From Nostoc punctiforme NIES-2108 (GTDB taxonomy: Bacteria; Cyanobacteriota; Cyanobacteriia; Cyanobacteriales; Nostocaceae): a DNA stretch of 64,000 nucleotides. The stretch covers positions 324,011 to 388,010 of the forward strand of contig LXQE01000096.1 of NCBI GenBank assembly GCA_003326195.1. Direction: 5' to 3'. Below, piece after piece: positions 1 to 10,156 of the stretch (its first letter is position 1; the number at the start of each line of letters is the position of its first letter). The notes beneath the pieces were generated by a model. It did no database searches and was not told where the DNA came from. It saw only the letters and a program-made list of their open reading frames with translations. The translations under genes and the position numbers were made by a program.

Positions 1-398
1 CCACTTATTTGCCCGATCGCAACTGGGGCGATATACGAATGATGGCGAAATTCTTCCCGGCGGTAAATGTTACTTAGATGTACTTCCACTGTGGGCAAAT
101 TAACAGCAGCGATCGCATCTCGCAAGGCCACACTTGTGTGGGTGTACGCTCCTGCATTAATCAGAATTCCCTGATGTTGCCCTAACGCGCCATGAATACT
201 ATCTACCAAAATTCCTTCATGATTTGACTGCAAAGGAAAAACTTTCGCCTGTAATTTGAATGCTTCTGCTTCTAACAGGCGGTTAATTTCAGCTAGTGTC
301 AACGAACCATAAATTCCTGGTTCTCGCTGTCCTAGTAAATTTAAGTTTGGCCCATGCAGTGCCAGAATACTTAAGGGTTGCAACGTCGAATTTGCCAC
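1..398 (-). CDS. aroQ: 3-dehydroquinate dehydratase type II, partial (C-terminus outside window)
   Basis: Third step of the shikimate pathway: converts 3-dehydroquinate to 3-dehydroshikimate in the cytoplasm. The reading frame on the minus strand gives the hallmark [17 protein letters not shown] with the active-site Arg and Tyr, then [10 protein letters not shown] (substrate Asn and His) and [18 protein letters not shown]. About 132 codons are present, and the usual family length of about 146-150 means only some 15-20 residues lie beyond base 1. A GTG at 398 is taken as the start because the frame then reads into the conserved core after about 12 residues; an in-frame TTG at 383 is possible. 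It lies 7 bases behind a small upstream gene, so the two are probably co-transcribed. Confidence 0.9.
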   Translation of the reverse strand, partial: MANSTLQPLSILALHGPNLNLLGQREPGIYGSLTLAEINRLLEAEAFKLQAKVFPLQSNHEGILVDSIHGALGQHQGILINAGAYTHTSVALRDAIAAVNLPTVEVHLSNIYRREEFRHHSYIAPVAIGQIS

Positions 399-405
399 TT
401 TGGGG

Positions 406-546
406 TTAGTGGCGACGGCGCGAGCGATCGTTCACAGGAATCGGAATCAGTTCCGGTTCCGGTTCAGCCTCTGGCCCTAATAGGCTTTCAATTAGCCTAC
501 GAGCTAATTCCTTAAGCTTTTCCAGCACCTTTTCTATATAGTCCAT
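406..546 (-). CDS. Small acidic/amphipathic hypothetical protein (46 aa) upstream of aroQ
   Basis: Short minus-strand frame, ATG at 546 preceded by a clear AGGAG Shine-Dalgarno about 9 bases upstream, stop TAA at 406-408. The product begins [20 protein letters not shown], a Lys/Glu/Leu-rich stretch predicted to form one amphipathic helix. A Pro-Glu alternating segment follows ([10 protein letters not shown]) and the protein ends in basic RSRRRH. No family is recognised. The stop is 7 bases ahead of the aroQ GTG, so the gene looks like the first of a two-gene unit and its translation could feed ribosomes to aroQ, which has no obvious ribosome site of its own. The good ribosome site and helical composition support a real gene, but length alone cannot. 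Confidence 0.5.
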   Translation of the reverse strand: MDYIEKVLEKLKELARRLIESLLGPEAEPEPELIPIPVNDRSRRRH

Positions 547-943
547 GAACTGACCGCTCCTGAGATACTACCTCAATTTTTGATTAACAGGTACGCAGAA
601 AATAACATACTTTCGCACTTCTGCTTCCACTCCGGCTGATACACAATCCCGTATTTGGGATATAAGCCACTTCTAAAATTTAGCGTTGTGTTTTCCCTTA
701 CTTTTTAGAGTATCACATTTGAATCTACAGAACTGTATCCTATCAAGGATGGATATCAAGGGTCAAGAGTTAAAAATCGGACTTTAGATAGACTATTGAG
801 TACGAATTTTAGATTTTAGATTTAGAGAATTTTGGGATTCATGCCTTGCCCGTTATCGGCGAAATAAATCTCAAAGACGCTACGCACAGTCGCTAACGCT
901 ACCGCTAGCGTAAATCTAAAATCCAAAATTGTTTGACTTGCCA
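547..943. other. Intergenic region, repeat-derived
   Basis: No gene seen. It holds A/T-rich repeats of the type attttagattttagattt (about 805-830) and an inverted counterpart near 911-930, separated by the ctacgc/gctagcg-rich motifs common in Nostoc intergenic DNA. The promoter of the small gene-aroQ unit should lie in 547-740. No strong terminator was found after topA. Confidence 0.4.
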
Positions 944-3595
944 CTAGCCTTCTGTGCCCTTTTTCTTTGCCGCGGTCGTTGAGGATTTAGCTGTTGACTT
1001 AGATTTGGAAGTCGTTGATTTACTCGTTTTGCGAGTCGATTTCCCAGTCGATGCCTTAGCTGCCAACAAGTTCAGCGCTGTCGTCAGAGTTACATCTTCT
1101 ACCGTTTGACCTTCTGGGATACTTACATTAGTTTTGCCATGCTTGATGTAAGGGCCATAGGGGCCATCGTAGATGTTAATTGTTTCTCCGTCCTCTGGAT
1201 GCGTACCCAATTCGCGTAAGGCTGCTTTGGACTTGCTGTTGGTAGAACTGCGCCCTTTTTTTGGTTCGGATAACAGTTCCAATGCACGTTCTAGGCTAAT
1301 TGCCAATACATTATCAGCAGCTTTCAGGGAGCGGTAGTCTTTCCCCTCCTTACCCTGGTCATGAACCACATAAGGGCCAAAGCGTCCTAAACTTGCTTGA
1401 ATTTTGCCGCCAGTAACTGGATGAACTCCTAATGTCCGGGGTAGTGCCAACAGACCAACAGCCATCTCCAGGGTAACGGTTTCTGGGGTGACACCTTTGA
1501 GTAGGGAGGCTTGTTTCGGTTTGGGGTTTTCGTCGGTTTTGTCACCCAATTGGACATAAGGCCCGTAAGCACCAATTTTTACATAAATTGGTTCGCCAGT
1601 TTCGGGATGGCGACCTACCTGGTCAGGGCCTGTGATTTTTTGCCGCAGCAATACTTCTACCTGTTTGGGGTCGAGGTCAGCTGGTGTCAGGTCTTTGGGA
1701 ATTGAAGCGGTGATAACTCCTTCACCATTTTCGACTTCAATATAAGGGCCATATTTCCCAATGCGGACTTTGGCATCTAAATTTTCAAGTTCTACAGTCC
1801 TCGCTTTGGTGGCATCAATCTGACTTTCCCGTTCTTTTACCAGGGTTTCTAGCCCTTTTTCTCCCAAATAAAATTGTTGCAAATAGGGCAGCCATTTCGC
1901 TTCACCTGTGGCAATGTCATCGAGGGTTTGCTCCATTTTCGAGGTGAAACTAGGATCAACAATGTCTGGGAAATGTTTTTCCAGCAAGTCGGTGACGGCA
2001 AAAGCGGTGAAGGTGGGAATGAGGGCGTTAGTCACCAAATGGGCATAACCCTTATCGATGATTGTGCCAATAATGCTGGCGTAGGTACTGGGACGACCAA
2101 TACCTTCGCTTTCTAAGGTTTTCACCAAAGAAGCTTCGGTGTATCTAGCTGGCGGTTGAGTTTCGTGCCCAACGGCTTCTAGCTCTGTACAATTTGGACG
2201 ATCTCCCACTTTCAGATTCGGCAAAATTACTTCCTGGTCTTCCAGTGCTGCTTCCGGGTCGTCTGAGCCTTCGACGTAGGCACGTAAGTATCCAGGAAAT
2301 TCAATCCGTTTGCCAGAAGAACGGAATCCAGCATCCTCGACTTGCAATTGCACAGTAATTTGAGTTTGCCGAGAATCAGCCATTTGACAAGCAACAGTCC
2401 GCTTCCAAATCAAATCGTAAACGGCAAGTTCCCGACCGCCCAAAGCAGTTTCTTGGGGGGTGCGGAAGGTGCTACCCGCTGGACGAATTGCTTCGTGTGC
2501 CTCTTGTGCGCCTTTGGATTTGGTGGTGTATTGCCGGGGTTGAGGACTGAGGTATTGTTGACCGTAAAGCTTTTCTACACAACTGCGAGCAGCTGCGATC
2601 GCTTGATCTGACAAATGTACCGAATCTGTCCGCATATAGGTAATATACCCTTGCTCGTACAAATTCTGGGCAACCCGCATTGTGTCACGAGCTGAGAGGC
2701 GCAGTTTCCGGTTAGATTCTTGCTGCAACGTCGAGGTGGTGAACGGTGGCGACGGTTTACGCGTCACAGGGCGTTCCTCAATGTCGTTAACATTCCAGGT
2801 TTTCCCAGTTAGGCGTTCCTTGAGTGCTACCGCTTGTTCTTCGTTGAGCAACAAGACATTGCGACCTGCGGTAATTTGTCCGGTCGTTGCGTCAAAATCG
2901 CTGCCGTTAGCGATTTTTGTTCCTCCCAATGTTACCAACTGGGAACTAAAGGGGGTTTTTTCCTTTGACAAACTAGCTTTCAAATCCCAGTACGTACCCT
3001 CATGGAAAGCACGGCGTTGGCGTTCCCTAGTGACTAAAAGTCGCACGGCTACAGATTGCACCCGCCCAGCAGATAATCCCCAGGCGATTTTTTTCCATAA
3101 CAGGGGAGACAGGGTATAGCCGACAAGCCGATCTAAAATCCGCCGGGTTTCTTGGGCGCGAACCAACTGCTCATCAATATTGCGGCAGTTTTTCAACGCT
3201 TTTTTAATCGCCTCTTGGGTAATTTCGTGAAACACCATCCGCTTAGTCGGAACTTTCGGCTTCAGCAATTGGTATAAATGCCAACTAATGCTTTCACCTT
3301 CTCGGTCTTCGTCCGTTGCCAGAATCAGTTCATCTACATCCTTGAGGGCATCTTTGAGTTGGGTAACAATTTTCTTTTTGTCTTTCGGGACAACATATAC
3401 CGGTTCAAAGTCGGCGTCCACATTTACCCCTAGCTGCGCCCATGATTCCCCTTTGACGGCAGCGGGAATTTCACTAGCCGACTGGGGTAGGTCACGCACA
3501 TGACCCATAGACGCCTCCACCCGATAGCCTGCTGGCAGGTAGTTGCGAATGGTACGAGCTTTGGTTGGAGATTCGACGATGACGAGAGTTGACAT
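944..3595 (-). CDS. topA: DNA topoisomerase I (type IA)
   Basis: Relaxes negatively supercoiled DNA by transient single-strand cleavage. The 883-residue product starts with a TOPRIM domain (residues about 1-120: catalytic Glu8 in VIVESPTKA, metal-binding TDEDREGE at 94-101). The type IA core follows, with the active-site Tyr320 in YITYMRTDS and the conserved [12 protein letters not shown] near 175-186. The C-terminal third carries four GxxPxTGE/GRFGPYV-type topoisomerase C-terminal repeats without Cys4 zinc fingers (for example [40 protein letters not shown]). It ends in a Lys/Ser/Thr-rich basic tail that probably binds DNA. Length and domain order fit cyanobacterial TopA. It stands alone, and several opposite-strand open frames within it are shadows. 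Confidence 0.97.
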   Translation of the reverse strand: MSTLVIVESPTKARTIRNYLPAGYRVEASMGHVRDLPQSASEIPAAVKGESWAQLGVNVDADFEPVYVVPKDKKKIVTQLKDALKDVDELILATDEDREGESISWHLYQLLKPKVPTKRMVFHEITQEAIKKALKNCRNIDEQLVRAQETRRILDRLVGYTLSPLLWKKIAWGLSAGRVQSVAVRLLVTRERQRRAFHEGTYWDLKASLSKEKTPFSSQLVTLGGTKIANGSDFDATTGQITAGRNVLLLNEEQAVALKERLTGKTWNVNDIEERPVTRKPSPPFTTSTLQQESNRKLRLSARDTMRVAQNLYEQGYITYMRTDSVHLSDQAIAAARSCVEKLYGQQYLSPQPRQYTTKSKGAQEAHEAIRPAGSTFRTPQETALGGRELAVYDLIWKRTVACQMADSRQTQITVQLQVEDAGFRSSGKRIEFPGYLRAYVEGSDDPEAALEDQEVILPNLKVGDRPNCTELEAVGHETQPPARYTEASLVKTLESEGIGRPSTYASIIGTIIDKGYAHLVTNALIPTFTAFAVTDLLEKHFPDIVDPSFTSKMEQTLDDIATGEAKWLPYLQQFYLGEKGLETLVKERESQIDATKARTVELENLDAKVRIGKYGPYIEVENGEGVITASIPKDLTPADLDPKQVEVLLRQKITGPDQVGRHPETGEPIYVKIGAYGPYVQLGDKTDENPKPKQASLLKGVTPETVTLEMAVGLLALPRTLGVHPVTGGKIQASLGRFGPYVVHDQGKEGKDYRSLKAADNVLAISLERALELLSEPKKGRSSTNSKSKAALRELGTHPEDGETINIYDGPYGPYIKHGKTNVSIPEGQTVEDVTLTTALNLLAAKASTGKSTRKTSKSTTSKSKSTAKSSTTAAKKKGTEG

Positions 3596-3856
3596 GGAAA
3601 TTTCAATAAAAAGAAGAGCTACTAAGCTAAACAGTCAAATTGAGGTAACTTTTGCAAATTGTCAAGATAAATGGTCACGCTTAGGGCGGTGATTTAATCC
3701 TCACATAAACTGCCTGCTTGGGAGAAAATCCGCTGAACTTAATGCCCAGTCTGTCCCAGAGGATAAATGAGGGTACGCTGGGTCTGAATATCCAGCTATT
3801 TCAATCTTTAACTTATCTAACGCATAATTGGCGACTACAGTTTTCAAAATATTCCA

Positions 3857-4007
3857 ATTGGGTATTGGGTATTGGGCATGGGGCATGGAAGATGAGAAAG
3901 CAAGGAACAGGGAGACAAGGGGACAAGGTGACTTGAGTGAGTACTTATAACAAGTCTTTCTCCTTGTCCTCTTCACAACGCCCAATCCCCTATGCCCAAT
4001 GCCCATT
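3857..4007. repeat. Short tandem heptamer repeats (ATTGGGT / GCCCAAT type)
   Basis: Two runs of Nostoc-type short tandem repeats lie within the 494-base gap between topA and the next gene. 3857-3888 reads ATTGGGT, ATTGGGT, ATTGGGC, ATGGGGC. 3981-4007 carries the complementary CCCAAT/GCCCAAT units. The arms could fold on each other around an aggaacagggagacaagg-type segment. The rest of 3596-4089 shows no gene. Confidence 0.7.
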
Positions 4008-4089
4008 TAATAGAGCTTGTGCCAAAATTAAATCAAACTTGAGAGCAAAAGCGAAGTGGGATTTGTACCCATGTCAGGAAAGCAAAACC

Positions 4090-4383
4090 ATGAAACCAAT
4101 TCGTCAGGGTGATGTTATCTTACTACCTGTGCAGCAGGTTGAAGGACAAAAAATACCTCACTTAACTTTGGCAGAAGGCGAAGTTACGGGGCATAAGCAT
4201 CGCATTACTGAGGGAAACGCCGAATTATACGAGAAAGATAGCACACTTTATTTACGTGTGTTTTCAGAGTCGGCATTGCTAGCTCATGAAGAGCATAAAG
4301 CTATTTATATTCCCCAAGGTGACTGGATGGTGAAAATTCAACGGGAATACGAGCCTAAAGGTTGGCGTTATGTCGCTGATTGA
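4090..4383 (+). CDS. Hypothetical protein (97 aa), paired with downstream DUF6745-like gene
   Basis: Product begins MKPIRQGDVILLPV and contains GEVTGHKHRI, a His-containing loop, then several beta-type stretches (LYEKDSTLYLRV, AIYIPQGDWMVKIQREYEP). It looks like a small all-beta fold; I recognise no named family with confidence. The ATG at 4090 is chosen because AGGAAAG lies about 10 bases upstream. A longer in-frame extension to 3937 would run through heptamer-repeat DNA and is unlikely to be coding. The last 14 bases overlap the next gene, so translation of the two is coupled and they probably act together. Function unknown. Confidence 0.75.
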   Translation: MKPIRQGDVILLPVQQVEGQKIPHLTLAEGEVTGHKHRITEGNAELYEKDSTLYLRVFSESALLAHEEHKAIYIPQGDWMVKIQREYEPKGWRYVAD

Positions 4384-5470
4384 GAAGTTAACGCCTGAGC
4401 AAGAGGCTTTGATTCCAGTTTATCGGGAAAAGTGGCAAGTGATCGCGCTTTCAACTGAGCGAATTGATCGTGAAAAAGCGGCGGAAGCGGTCAAAGCTAC
4501 TTATGTTTTGATTGGTATGGAAGAACCTGAGATAGTTTTTTATGATAGCCCGAATGCTGCTTTGATAAACACTTTAAGCAAATTATCACAAGAACTTGGT
4601 AGCGATTGGGATACTGGTTCGGCTCTGTGGGGGGAATTATGTATTTATGAACTACCGCCTGCAAACGTATGTAACAACCTAGAGGATGAATTATATAAAC
4701 AAATTGATGGCGAACTTCTTTCTCTACTGAGCTTTGAATTAAAAACGAAACTAGAGAATAGTATCAATAATTGTAACCATTGCTGGGAATTATGGAGCGA
4801 ATTAGATAAAGAACTGGAAAGTCAACTACAACTTGAAGTAGAAAATGCTAAGGATGACTGTATTGAATATGAAATATTGGCTTGCGCTGCAAGCTTCAAT
4901 GATTTTTGTATTTCGGTTTTGAATTGTGTCTACGATCAAGTTAAATGGAATTCCTTTGAGTCAGTAGTCAAAGAGTGCGGCTGGATTTTCGCAGGTAAAA
5001 ATACTTGTATAGTATGCGATCGCCCCACAAAATTATCTTTTGACAATGAAAATCGCCTCCACGCTGAAGGCGAACCCGCCATTGAATTTATTGATGGATA
5101 TAGCTTGTACTCATACCACGGTGTAACTTTGCCGGAAAAATACGGTAAAATACACCCTCAGCAATGGCAAGCTGAATGGCTTTTATCAGAGGAAAACGCC
5201 GAATTACGCCGAGTGTTAATTCAAGGTATTGGTTACGCTAGAATTTGTGAAGAATTGCAAGCTATTGAATTAGATACTTGGGCTGAATATACACTATTAA
5301 AAATTGATGCTGATGTCGATGAAGAACCAATTTATTTATTAAAAATGACTTGCCCCAGTACAGGGTTTATTCATGCCTTACGAATTCCACCAAATACCAA
5401 CTCAGCGCGTGAAGCGATTCGCTGGGTTAATTGGGAAATAGATCCAGAAGAATTTTCCGTGCAAACATAA
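4370..5470 (+). CDS. DUF6745-like conserved hypothetical protein
   Basis: 366-residue soluble protein with no signal peptide or membrane segment. The N-terminus (LTPEQEALIPVYREKWQVIA) and the C-terminal block (VTLPEKYG, ENAELRRVLIQGIGYARI, YLLKMTCPSTGFIHALRIPP, AREAIRWVNW) match my recollection of the DUF6745 family, which is widespread in cyanobacteria and actinobacteria with no established function. The middle (about 110-190) is acidic and helical and more variable. It starts on an ATG overlapping the previous gene by 14 bases, so the pair forms one transcription unit. The family call is from motif memory only; coding status is secure from length and coupling. Confidence 0.8.
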   Translation: MSLIEKLTPEQEALIPVYREKWQVIALSTERIDREKAAEAVKATYVLIGMEEPEIVFYDSPNAALINTLSKLSQELGSDWDTGSALWGELCIYELPPANVCNNLEDELYKQIDGELLSLLSFELKTKLENSINNCNHCWELWSELDKELESQLQLEVENAKDDCIEYEILACAASFNDFCISVLNCVYDQVKWNSFESVVKECGWIFAGKNTCIVCDRPTKLSFDNENRLHAEGEPAIEFIDGYSLYSYHGVTLPEKYGKIHPQQWQAEWLLSEENAELRRVLIQGIGYARICEELQAIELDTWAEYTLLKIDADVDEEPIYLLKMTCPSTGFIHALRIPPNTNSAREAIRWVNWEIDPEEFSVQT

Positions 5471-5503
5471 TTCCTCAATGGACTTTCCCCATTTAGAAAT
5501 TGT

Positions 5504-6196
5504 TCAAGAATCGCTACCTAATTTCTTGAGAAAATCCCCATGTTCAGCAGATTGCAAACCTGCTTGTAAAACCTTCAACACACTCTGCATATTACCTGCT
5601 AATAACTCTGTCGCCGCTAACCACAACCCTGGAAATACGCGACTTCGCAAAATGCCTTCATTGTCAGGTACTAATTCCAGATATTCACCCTGTACAAGAG
5701 AAAACCAAGTTAATTTTTGGTCTAAAACTTGCCAAACAATATATTCTTTGACACCGTTGCGACGATAAGCCTGTTTTTTGCCATGAAGATCGATTGCCGT
5801 ACTACTAGCAGCAATTTCCACAACTAACTCTGGCGCACCTTCAATATAATCATCTTCACTCAGCCGCGTTTGACCACCTGCTTCCGGTAGAATCAACAGA
5901 ACAGCATCGGGTTGAGGTTCGTTATCTAAGTCTAAGCGGACGGTAGGTTCAATTCCCAAGGCTACACCAGGAGTTGCAGCTTCGTAAGTACCAAGCCATG
6001 TCAAAATCCAACCATGCGGTTGACCGTGACTTCGGAAACGCAGAGCAGCTGGCATAATATAGACAATCCCTTCGATTAATTCAGCTTTTTTCAGGTTAGG
6101 GGTGGCATTGTAGCGACGCTCAAATTCATAGCGGGTGAGTTTGTCGCCATTTTCCAAAGGAGGAATTGTCCAAGGCTGGGAGGGTGTTTTCACCAT
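5504..6196 (-). CDS. Uma2 family (DUF820) putative restriction endonuclease-like protein
   Basis: 230-residue protein of the Uma2/DUF820 family, PD-(D/E)XK-fold proteins greatly expanded in cyanobacteria. Visible elements are LTRYEFERRY near the N-terminus, AELIEGIVYIMP, PQPDAVLLILPE (the catalytic Asp strand), and GAPELVVEIAASSTAIDLHGKKQAYRRNGVKEYIVW. The last holds the ExxAxS strand and the K-x-x-x-Y-x-x-x-G-V-x-E-Y helix. All nuclease-core residues appear present. Biological role is unknown for the family; they are often linked to transposons or phage defence without proof. It converges on the DUF6745-like gene with a 33-base gap. Confidence 0.88.
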   Translation of the reverse strand: MVKTPSQPWTIPPLENGDKLTRYEFERRYNATPNLKKAELIEGIVYIMPAALRFRSHGQPHGWILTWLGTYEAATPGVALGIEPTVRLDLDNEPQPDAVLLILPEAGGQTRLSEDDYIEGAPELVVEIAASSTAIDLHGKKQAYRRNGVKEYIVWQVLDQKLTWFSLVQGEYLELVPDNEGILRSRVFPGLWLAATELLAGNMQSVLKVLQAGLQSAEHGDFLKKLGSDS

Positions 6197-6721
6197 AATT
6201 TTTGTGAAAATAAGCTTGTGTACATCCTAGCGAATTAGGTAAAACGCAACTGACTCAGGGAATGAGGGACTTCTGACCTCACTCCAAACCTCTCTCCTAA
6301 AAGGAGAGAGGCTTTGAATCTTACTCTTGCAGGGAAGGGGCTGGGGGTTAGGTCTAATTTACTGGAACATTAAGATTTTTTTACAAAACGAACAGAAATG
6401 TTGTTTAAATTGATAGCTGTATCCCAAGCAGTAAAAAGGTTTCAGGCATATCGCTGCCCTAAAACCCGCAACAAACCTTATTTTTTTTCAGCCAGCAGGT
6501 TTGAGAAAATCAGAAACGATTTAATAATCAAGCACTTATAAGTAAATGGGCCGAATTAAAGATAGATACCTCTCTCCAAACCTCTCCCCTTCTGTACCAA
6601 CGGCACGCTGTGCGATGCCTACGGTGGTAAACTACGCACCGAAGGGGTTGGTGGTAAGCTCTATCTTATATTTTTTACGCCCACTTACTTAGTTATTTCT
6701 GTTTAAAAGGGAGACACAAAC
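6197..6721. other. Intergenic region upstream of chlB
   Basis: No gene seen. It contains a palindrome of the form cctctctcctaaaaggagagagg (about 6290-6312), a second element ctctccaaacctctcccctt paired with aaggggttggtg around 6571-6652, and long A/T-rich tracts. The chlB promoter must lie here. The leader ends in AAAGGGAGACACAAAC before the chlB ATG, which supplies a strong GGGAG ribosome site. Confidence 0.4.
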
Positions 6722-8248
6722 ATGAAATTGGCTTACTGGATGTATGCTGGCCCAGCCCACATCGGCACTCTGCGAATCGCTAGTTCTTTTAAAAATGTTC
6801 ATGCGATTATGCACGCTCCCATTGGCGATGACTACTTTAACGTCATGCGCTCCATGCTATCGCGGGAGAGGGATTTTACTCCGGTGACAACCAGTGTCGT
6901 CGATCGCAACGTTTTGGCACGCGGCTCCCAAGAGAAGGTAGTAGATAACATCGTCCGCAAGGATGCCGAGGAACACCCAGATTTGATTGTGTTAACTCCT
7001 ACCTGCACCTCTAGCATTTTGCAAGAGGATTTGCACAACTTTGTGGAACGGGCGCAGTTGGAAGCGAAAGGAGATGTAATGCTGGCGGATGTGAACCACT
7101 ACCGCTACAACGAACTGCAAGCCGCCGATCGCACTTTGGATCAAATCGTCCAATACTACATTGAAAAAGCCCGGAAGCGGGGCGAATTGGCTGAGGGCAA
7201 AACAGCAAAACCCTCGGTTAATATTATCGGTACTACTACCCTTGGTTTCCACAACAATCACGACTGCACCGAACTCAAACGGCTGATGGCTGACTTGGGG
7301 ATTGAGGTAAATACCTTAATTCCCGAAGGTGCTTCGGTGAATGACTTGAAAAAGATGTCCCAAGCTTGGTTTAACCTAGTACCTTACCGCGAACTCGGTT
7401 TGACTACAGCGCGTTACCTGGAAGAACAATTTGGCACACCTTATATAGACATTACTCCAATGGGTGTAGTGGAAACTGCCCGTTGTATTCGCAAGATTCA
7501 GCAGGTTATTAACGCTCAAGGCGCAGAAGTTGACTACGAAAACTTCATCAATGAGCAAACTCTCCATGTCTCTCAGGCTGCTTGGTTCTCTCGTTCGATT
7601 GACTGTCAAAACTTGACTGGCAAAAAAGCTGTGGTCTTTGGTGACAATACCCACGCCGCCGCCATTACCAAGATTCTGGCGCGAGAAATGGGGATTCATG
7701 TTGTTTGGGCTGGAACCTACTGTAAATATGATGCAGACTGGTTCCGCGAACAGGTGAGTGAATATTGCGATGAAGTGCTAATTTCCGAAGATCATGGTGC
7801 AATTGGGGATGCGATCGCTCGTGTCGAACCCTCTGCCATTTTCGGTACGCAAATGGAACGCCACGTTGGTAAGCGTTTGGATATTCCCTGCGGCGTAATT
7901 GCTGCACCAATCCACGTCCAAAACTTCCCCATTGGTTACAAACCATTTATGGGTTACGAAGGCACTAATCAGATTACAGATTTGATCTACAATTCCTTCA
8001 CTTTGGGAATGGAAGATCACCTATTAGAAATCTTCGGTGGTCACGATACCAAAGAAGTTATTACTAGAGGAATTTCTGCTGATTCTGATTTGAATTGGAC
8101 AAAAGATGGTCAAGCAGAATTGAATAAGATTCCGGGATTTGTGCGCGGCAAAGTGAAGCGTAATACTGAAAAATTTGCCCGCGATCGCGGTTTCAAAGAA
8201 ATCAATGCTGAGGTATTGTACGCCGCGAAGGAAGCTGTCGGGGCGTAG
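6722..8248 (+). CDS. chlB: Light-independent protochlorophyllide reductase subunit B
   Basis: Catalytic NB subunit of the dark-operative protochlorophyllide oxidoreductase, which with ChlN and ChlL reduces protochlorophyllide to chlorophyllide a using a nitrogenase-like mechanism. The protein is 508 residues, the standard length. It begins [20 protein letters not shown]. Asp36 in [11 protein letters not shown] is the unusual aspartate ligand of the [4Fe-4S] cluster in this family. [13 protein letters not shown] and [13 protein letters not shown] follow the oxidoreductase-type nitrogenase fold, and the C-terminal domain ([22 protein letters not shown]) is the conserved lid segment. It stands alone here, with chlL and chlN absent from the window, and has its own GGGAG ribosome site and a downstream hairpin. 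Confidence 0.98.
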   Translation: MKLAYWMYAGPAHIGTLRIASSFKNVHAIMHAPIGDDYFNVMRSMLSRERDFTPVTTSVVDRNVLARGSQEKVVDNIVRKDAEEHPDLIVLTPTCTSSILQEDLHNFVERAQLEAKGDVMLADVNHYRYNELQAADRTLDQIVQYYIEKARKRGELAEGKTAKPSVNIIGTTTLGFHNNHDCTELKRLMADLGIEVNTLIPEGASVNDLKKMSQAWFNLVPYRELGLTTARYLEEQFGTPYIDITPMGVVETARCIRKIQQVINAQGAEVDYENFINEQTLHVSQAAWFSRSIDCQNLTGKKAVVFGDNTHAAAITKILAREMGIHVVWAGTYCKYDADWFREQVSEYCDEVLISEDHGAIGDAIARVEPSAIFGTQMERHVGKRLDIPCGVIAAPIHVQNFPIGYKPFMGYEGTNQITDLIYNSFTLGMEDHLLEIFGGHDTKEVITRGISADSDLNWTKDGQAELNKIPGFVRGKVKRNTEKFARDRGFKEINAEVLYAAKEAVGA

Positions 8249-8276
8249 GTTAGGGATTTAGTTTATATTGCTTGGA

Positions 8277-8303
8277 AGTGAGGAGTCAAAAATACTCCTC
8301 ACT
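8277..8303 (+). terminator. Hairpin downstream of chlB
   Basis: Perfect 10-bp stem AGTGAGGAGT / ACTCCTCACT with a 7-base loop, 29 bases after the chlB stop. It is followed by gttaataaaac, a weak T-run, so it may be a terminator or an mRNA-stabilising hairpin. Confidence 0.65.
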
Positions 8304-8411
8304 GTTAATAAAACATTATTTAAATTTACAAATAATTTTACATATTAATTTTACATATACTTAATAGCCAAAATATGTATAATAAAAATCTGATACATTA
8401 TTTCTACATTT

Positions 8412-8630
8412 ATGAAGTTTATTCGATTTGGTGATCGGCTTATTAACTTAAGTGCCATAGTCACTATTGAGCTTTCTGAAGATAAGATTACTATCCTATT
8501 AGCAAATTCTAATCAAGAGCGTCTTGAGTTTTCTGGGCAAATAGCCCAAGATATCAAAGATTACTTTAATAATCCAACATTAGTGGATATAGTACCACCA
8601 CCACCAAGACCACCTCTACAAGCATTATAA
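8412..8630 (+). CDS. Small hypothetical protein (72 aa)
   Basis: Product begins MKFIRFGDRLINLSAIVTIEL, alternating strand-like segments (DKITILLANSNQERLEFSG). A helix QIAQDIKDYFNN and a proline-rich tail IVPPPPRPPLQAL follow. This composition resembles the small cyanobacterial proteins of about 60-75 residues that predict as a PH-like beta sheet plus one helix, but I cannot name a family. No clear Shine-Dalgarno precedes the ATG; upstream DNA is A/T-rich with a possible TATAAT-like tataataaa near 8377-8385. Moderately likely to be real. Confidence 0.55.
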   Translation: MKFIRFGDRLINLSAIVTIELSEDKITILLANSNQERLEFSGQIAQDIKDYFNNPTLVDIVPPPPRPPLQAL

Positions 8631-8807
8631 AACTTGGCATTATGACTAAGTAAGTCGGCGTTAAAAAATCAACCTATGTGACGAAATGTAAAATAAGCAA
8701 ACAGCTTATAAATCATTAATTACAGAGTTTTTACAAAATTAAACATACACAAGTTTTATCGTGTCGGTCTACTTAAATTATCTACATTCATACAGAAACA
8801 GCACTAC

Positions 8808-9640
8808 TTATAGTGTTAATTGTCTATTTTCGCAATCTTTAATATAATTTAATGTTCTTTGATAGTCTTCCATATCGCCTTGCTCTAAGAAAAAATTTGC
8901 AGCCTTTTGGAAGTCATCCATTGCACCTCTCTGATCACCTAAAATGTAACGAGCCATCGCACGATATGAGTAGGCTGGAGCAAAATTAGGAGCAAATCTT
9001 AATGATTGATTAAAAAGCTCAATTGCGCTTTTAGCATCTTTGCTCATAAGCATAGAGATCAGTCCTAGACCATAGTATGCATAGAAATTGCTAGGACTAA
9101 TACAAGTAATTGATTATAATCTTCCATTGCTCTGGAATAATCTTCTAAGATGCCATAAGCAAAACCTCTATATCTATAAGCATCTGCTAATTTAGGATAA
9201 TTGATGATCACTTGAGTGAAGTCTTCAATTGCTATTTTATGGTATCCTGCTCTTAAATAAGAAAGTGCCCGGTTATAACGAGTAAATCCATCGTTTGGAT
9301 TAAGACCTAATACCCGATTGCAATCTTCAACTGCTGCTTTGTAATTTCCCAATTGAAGATAAACAAATCCCCGATGAGAATAAGCTACAACATGATTGGG
9401 ATTGATTTTTATTGCCTGGTTAAAATCTTGAACAGCCCCGTCATAGTTTTTTAATTCACTACGGACAAGACCTCGCCTAAAGTAAGCAATAGCATTATTA
9501 GGATCAAAATTAATTGCTTGGTTAAGGGCTTCAAGTGCTTCCCCAGTATTGCCTCGCTCTAAACTACTGTCTCCCCAACCAGCCAAAAACATACTCAAAA
9601 AATTTTTCACTTTATTTTCCTCTTCGGTAGCTAATCTCAT
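8808..9640 (-). pseudogene. TPR-repeat protein gene with a one-base frameshift
   Basis: Two adjacent minus-strand frames together make one TPR protein of about 277 residues. The first part (9640 to about 9097) contains five clear TPR units such as AIAYFRRGLVRSELKNYDGA and ends in a nonsense tail after MEDYNQLLVLV. Shifting by one base at about 9095-9097 restores PSNFYAYYGLGLISM and the remaining TPRs (FAPAYSYRAMARYILGDQRG) to the stop at 8808. The length between outer start and stop is 833 bases, one short of a whole number of codons, so a single base (expected TTAGATCC, seen TTAGTCC) is missing. Either a real inactivating mutation or a sequence error. Such proteins are scaffolds; the partner is unknown. 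Confidence 0.85.
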
Positions 9641-9865
9641 TCTGAAGGTTAACTAATCAGTTATATCTCAATACATTCAGATAAGCCAAAAAAACATACG
9701 CAGATGTGCGATTAAGTGAATTAGAAGTTTTACGTCCTATTCATCAATGATTTCACCTAACAGAATATAAATCTAGTACAGCACTGATTTTAGCTAATAC
9801 ACAATTCTCCAACTAGTCAAGCTATTATGTACTGTAAAGCCTACAGCATTAGGAAATCTCCCACC

Positions 9866-10156
9866 ATGTCCAAGCAGACAAACTTGACTGATGCTCGTAA
9901 CAACCTAGCCGAACTCTGCAATCAAGTAGTTGCAGATAGAGAAGTGGTAATTATCACGCGACAAGAAGGCGAAAACGTCGCCCTAATTGCTGTTGATGAA
10001 CTAGATAGTTTACTAGAAACATCTCATTTACTTCGTTCACCTAAAAATGCAGTCCGTCTGTTAACTGCTTTGGAAAGAGCAAAAGCTAGAACTTTAAAAC
10101 CTCAAAATATTAACGAACTACGTCAGGAGTTGGGAATTGACGAAGAAGAAGGATGA
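9866..10156 (+). CDS. Type II antitoxin, Phd/YefM family
   Basis: 96 residues. The N-terminal DNA-binding fold MSKQTNLTDARNNLAELCNQV followed by VVIITRQEGENVALIAVDELDSL is the Phd/YefM signature; the acidic and helical C-terminal part binds the toxin. It normally represses its own operon and neutralises a YoeB-type mRNA interferase. The internal ATG at 9866 is preferred over an in-frame ATG at 9827 because MSK-x-x-x-L-T-D-A-R is the typical family start. It overlaps the toxin gene by 20 bases, the usual arrangement. The partner toxin appears frameshifted, so this antitoxin may now be an orphan. Confidence 0.88.
   Translation: MSKQTNLTDARNNLAELCNQVVADREVVIITRQEGENVALIAVDELDSLLETSHLLRSPKNAVRLLTALERAKARTLKPQNINELRQELGIDEEEG

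Noticed and set aside
1511..3503. Several plus-strand open frames of 60-145 codons inside topA
   Set aside because: They are antisense shadows of a fully motif-supported topoisomerase, with Cys/Ser-rich nonsense composition and no ribosome sites.
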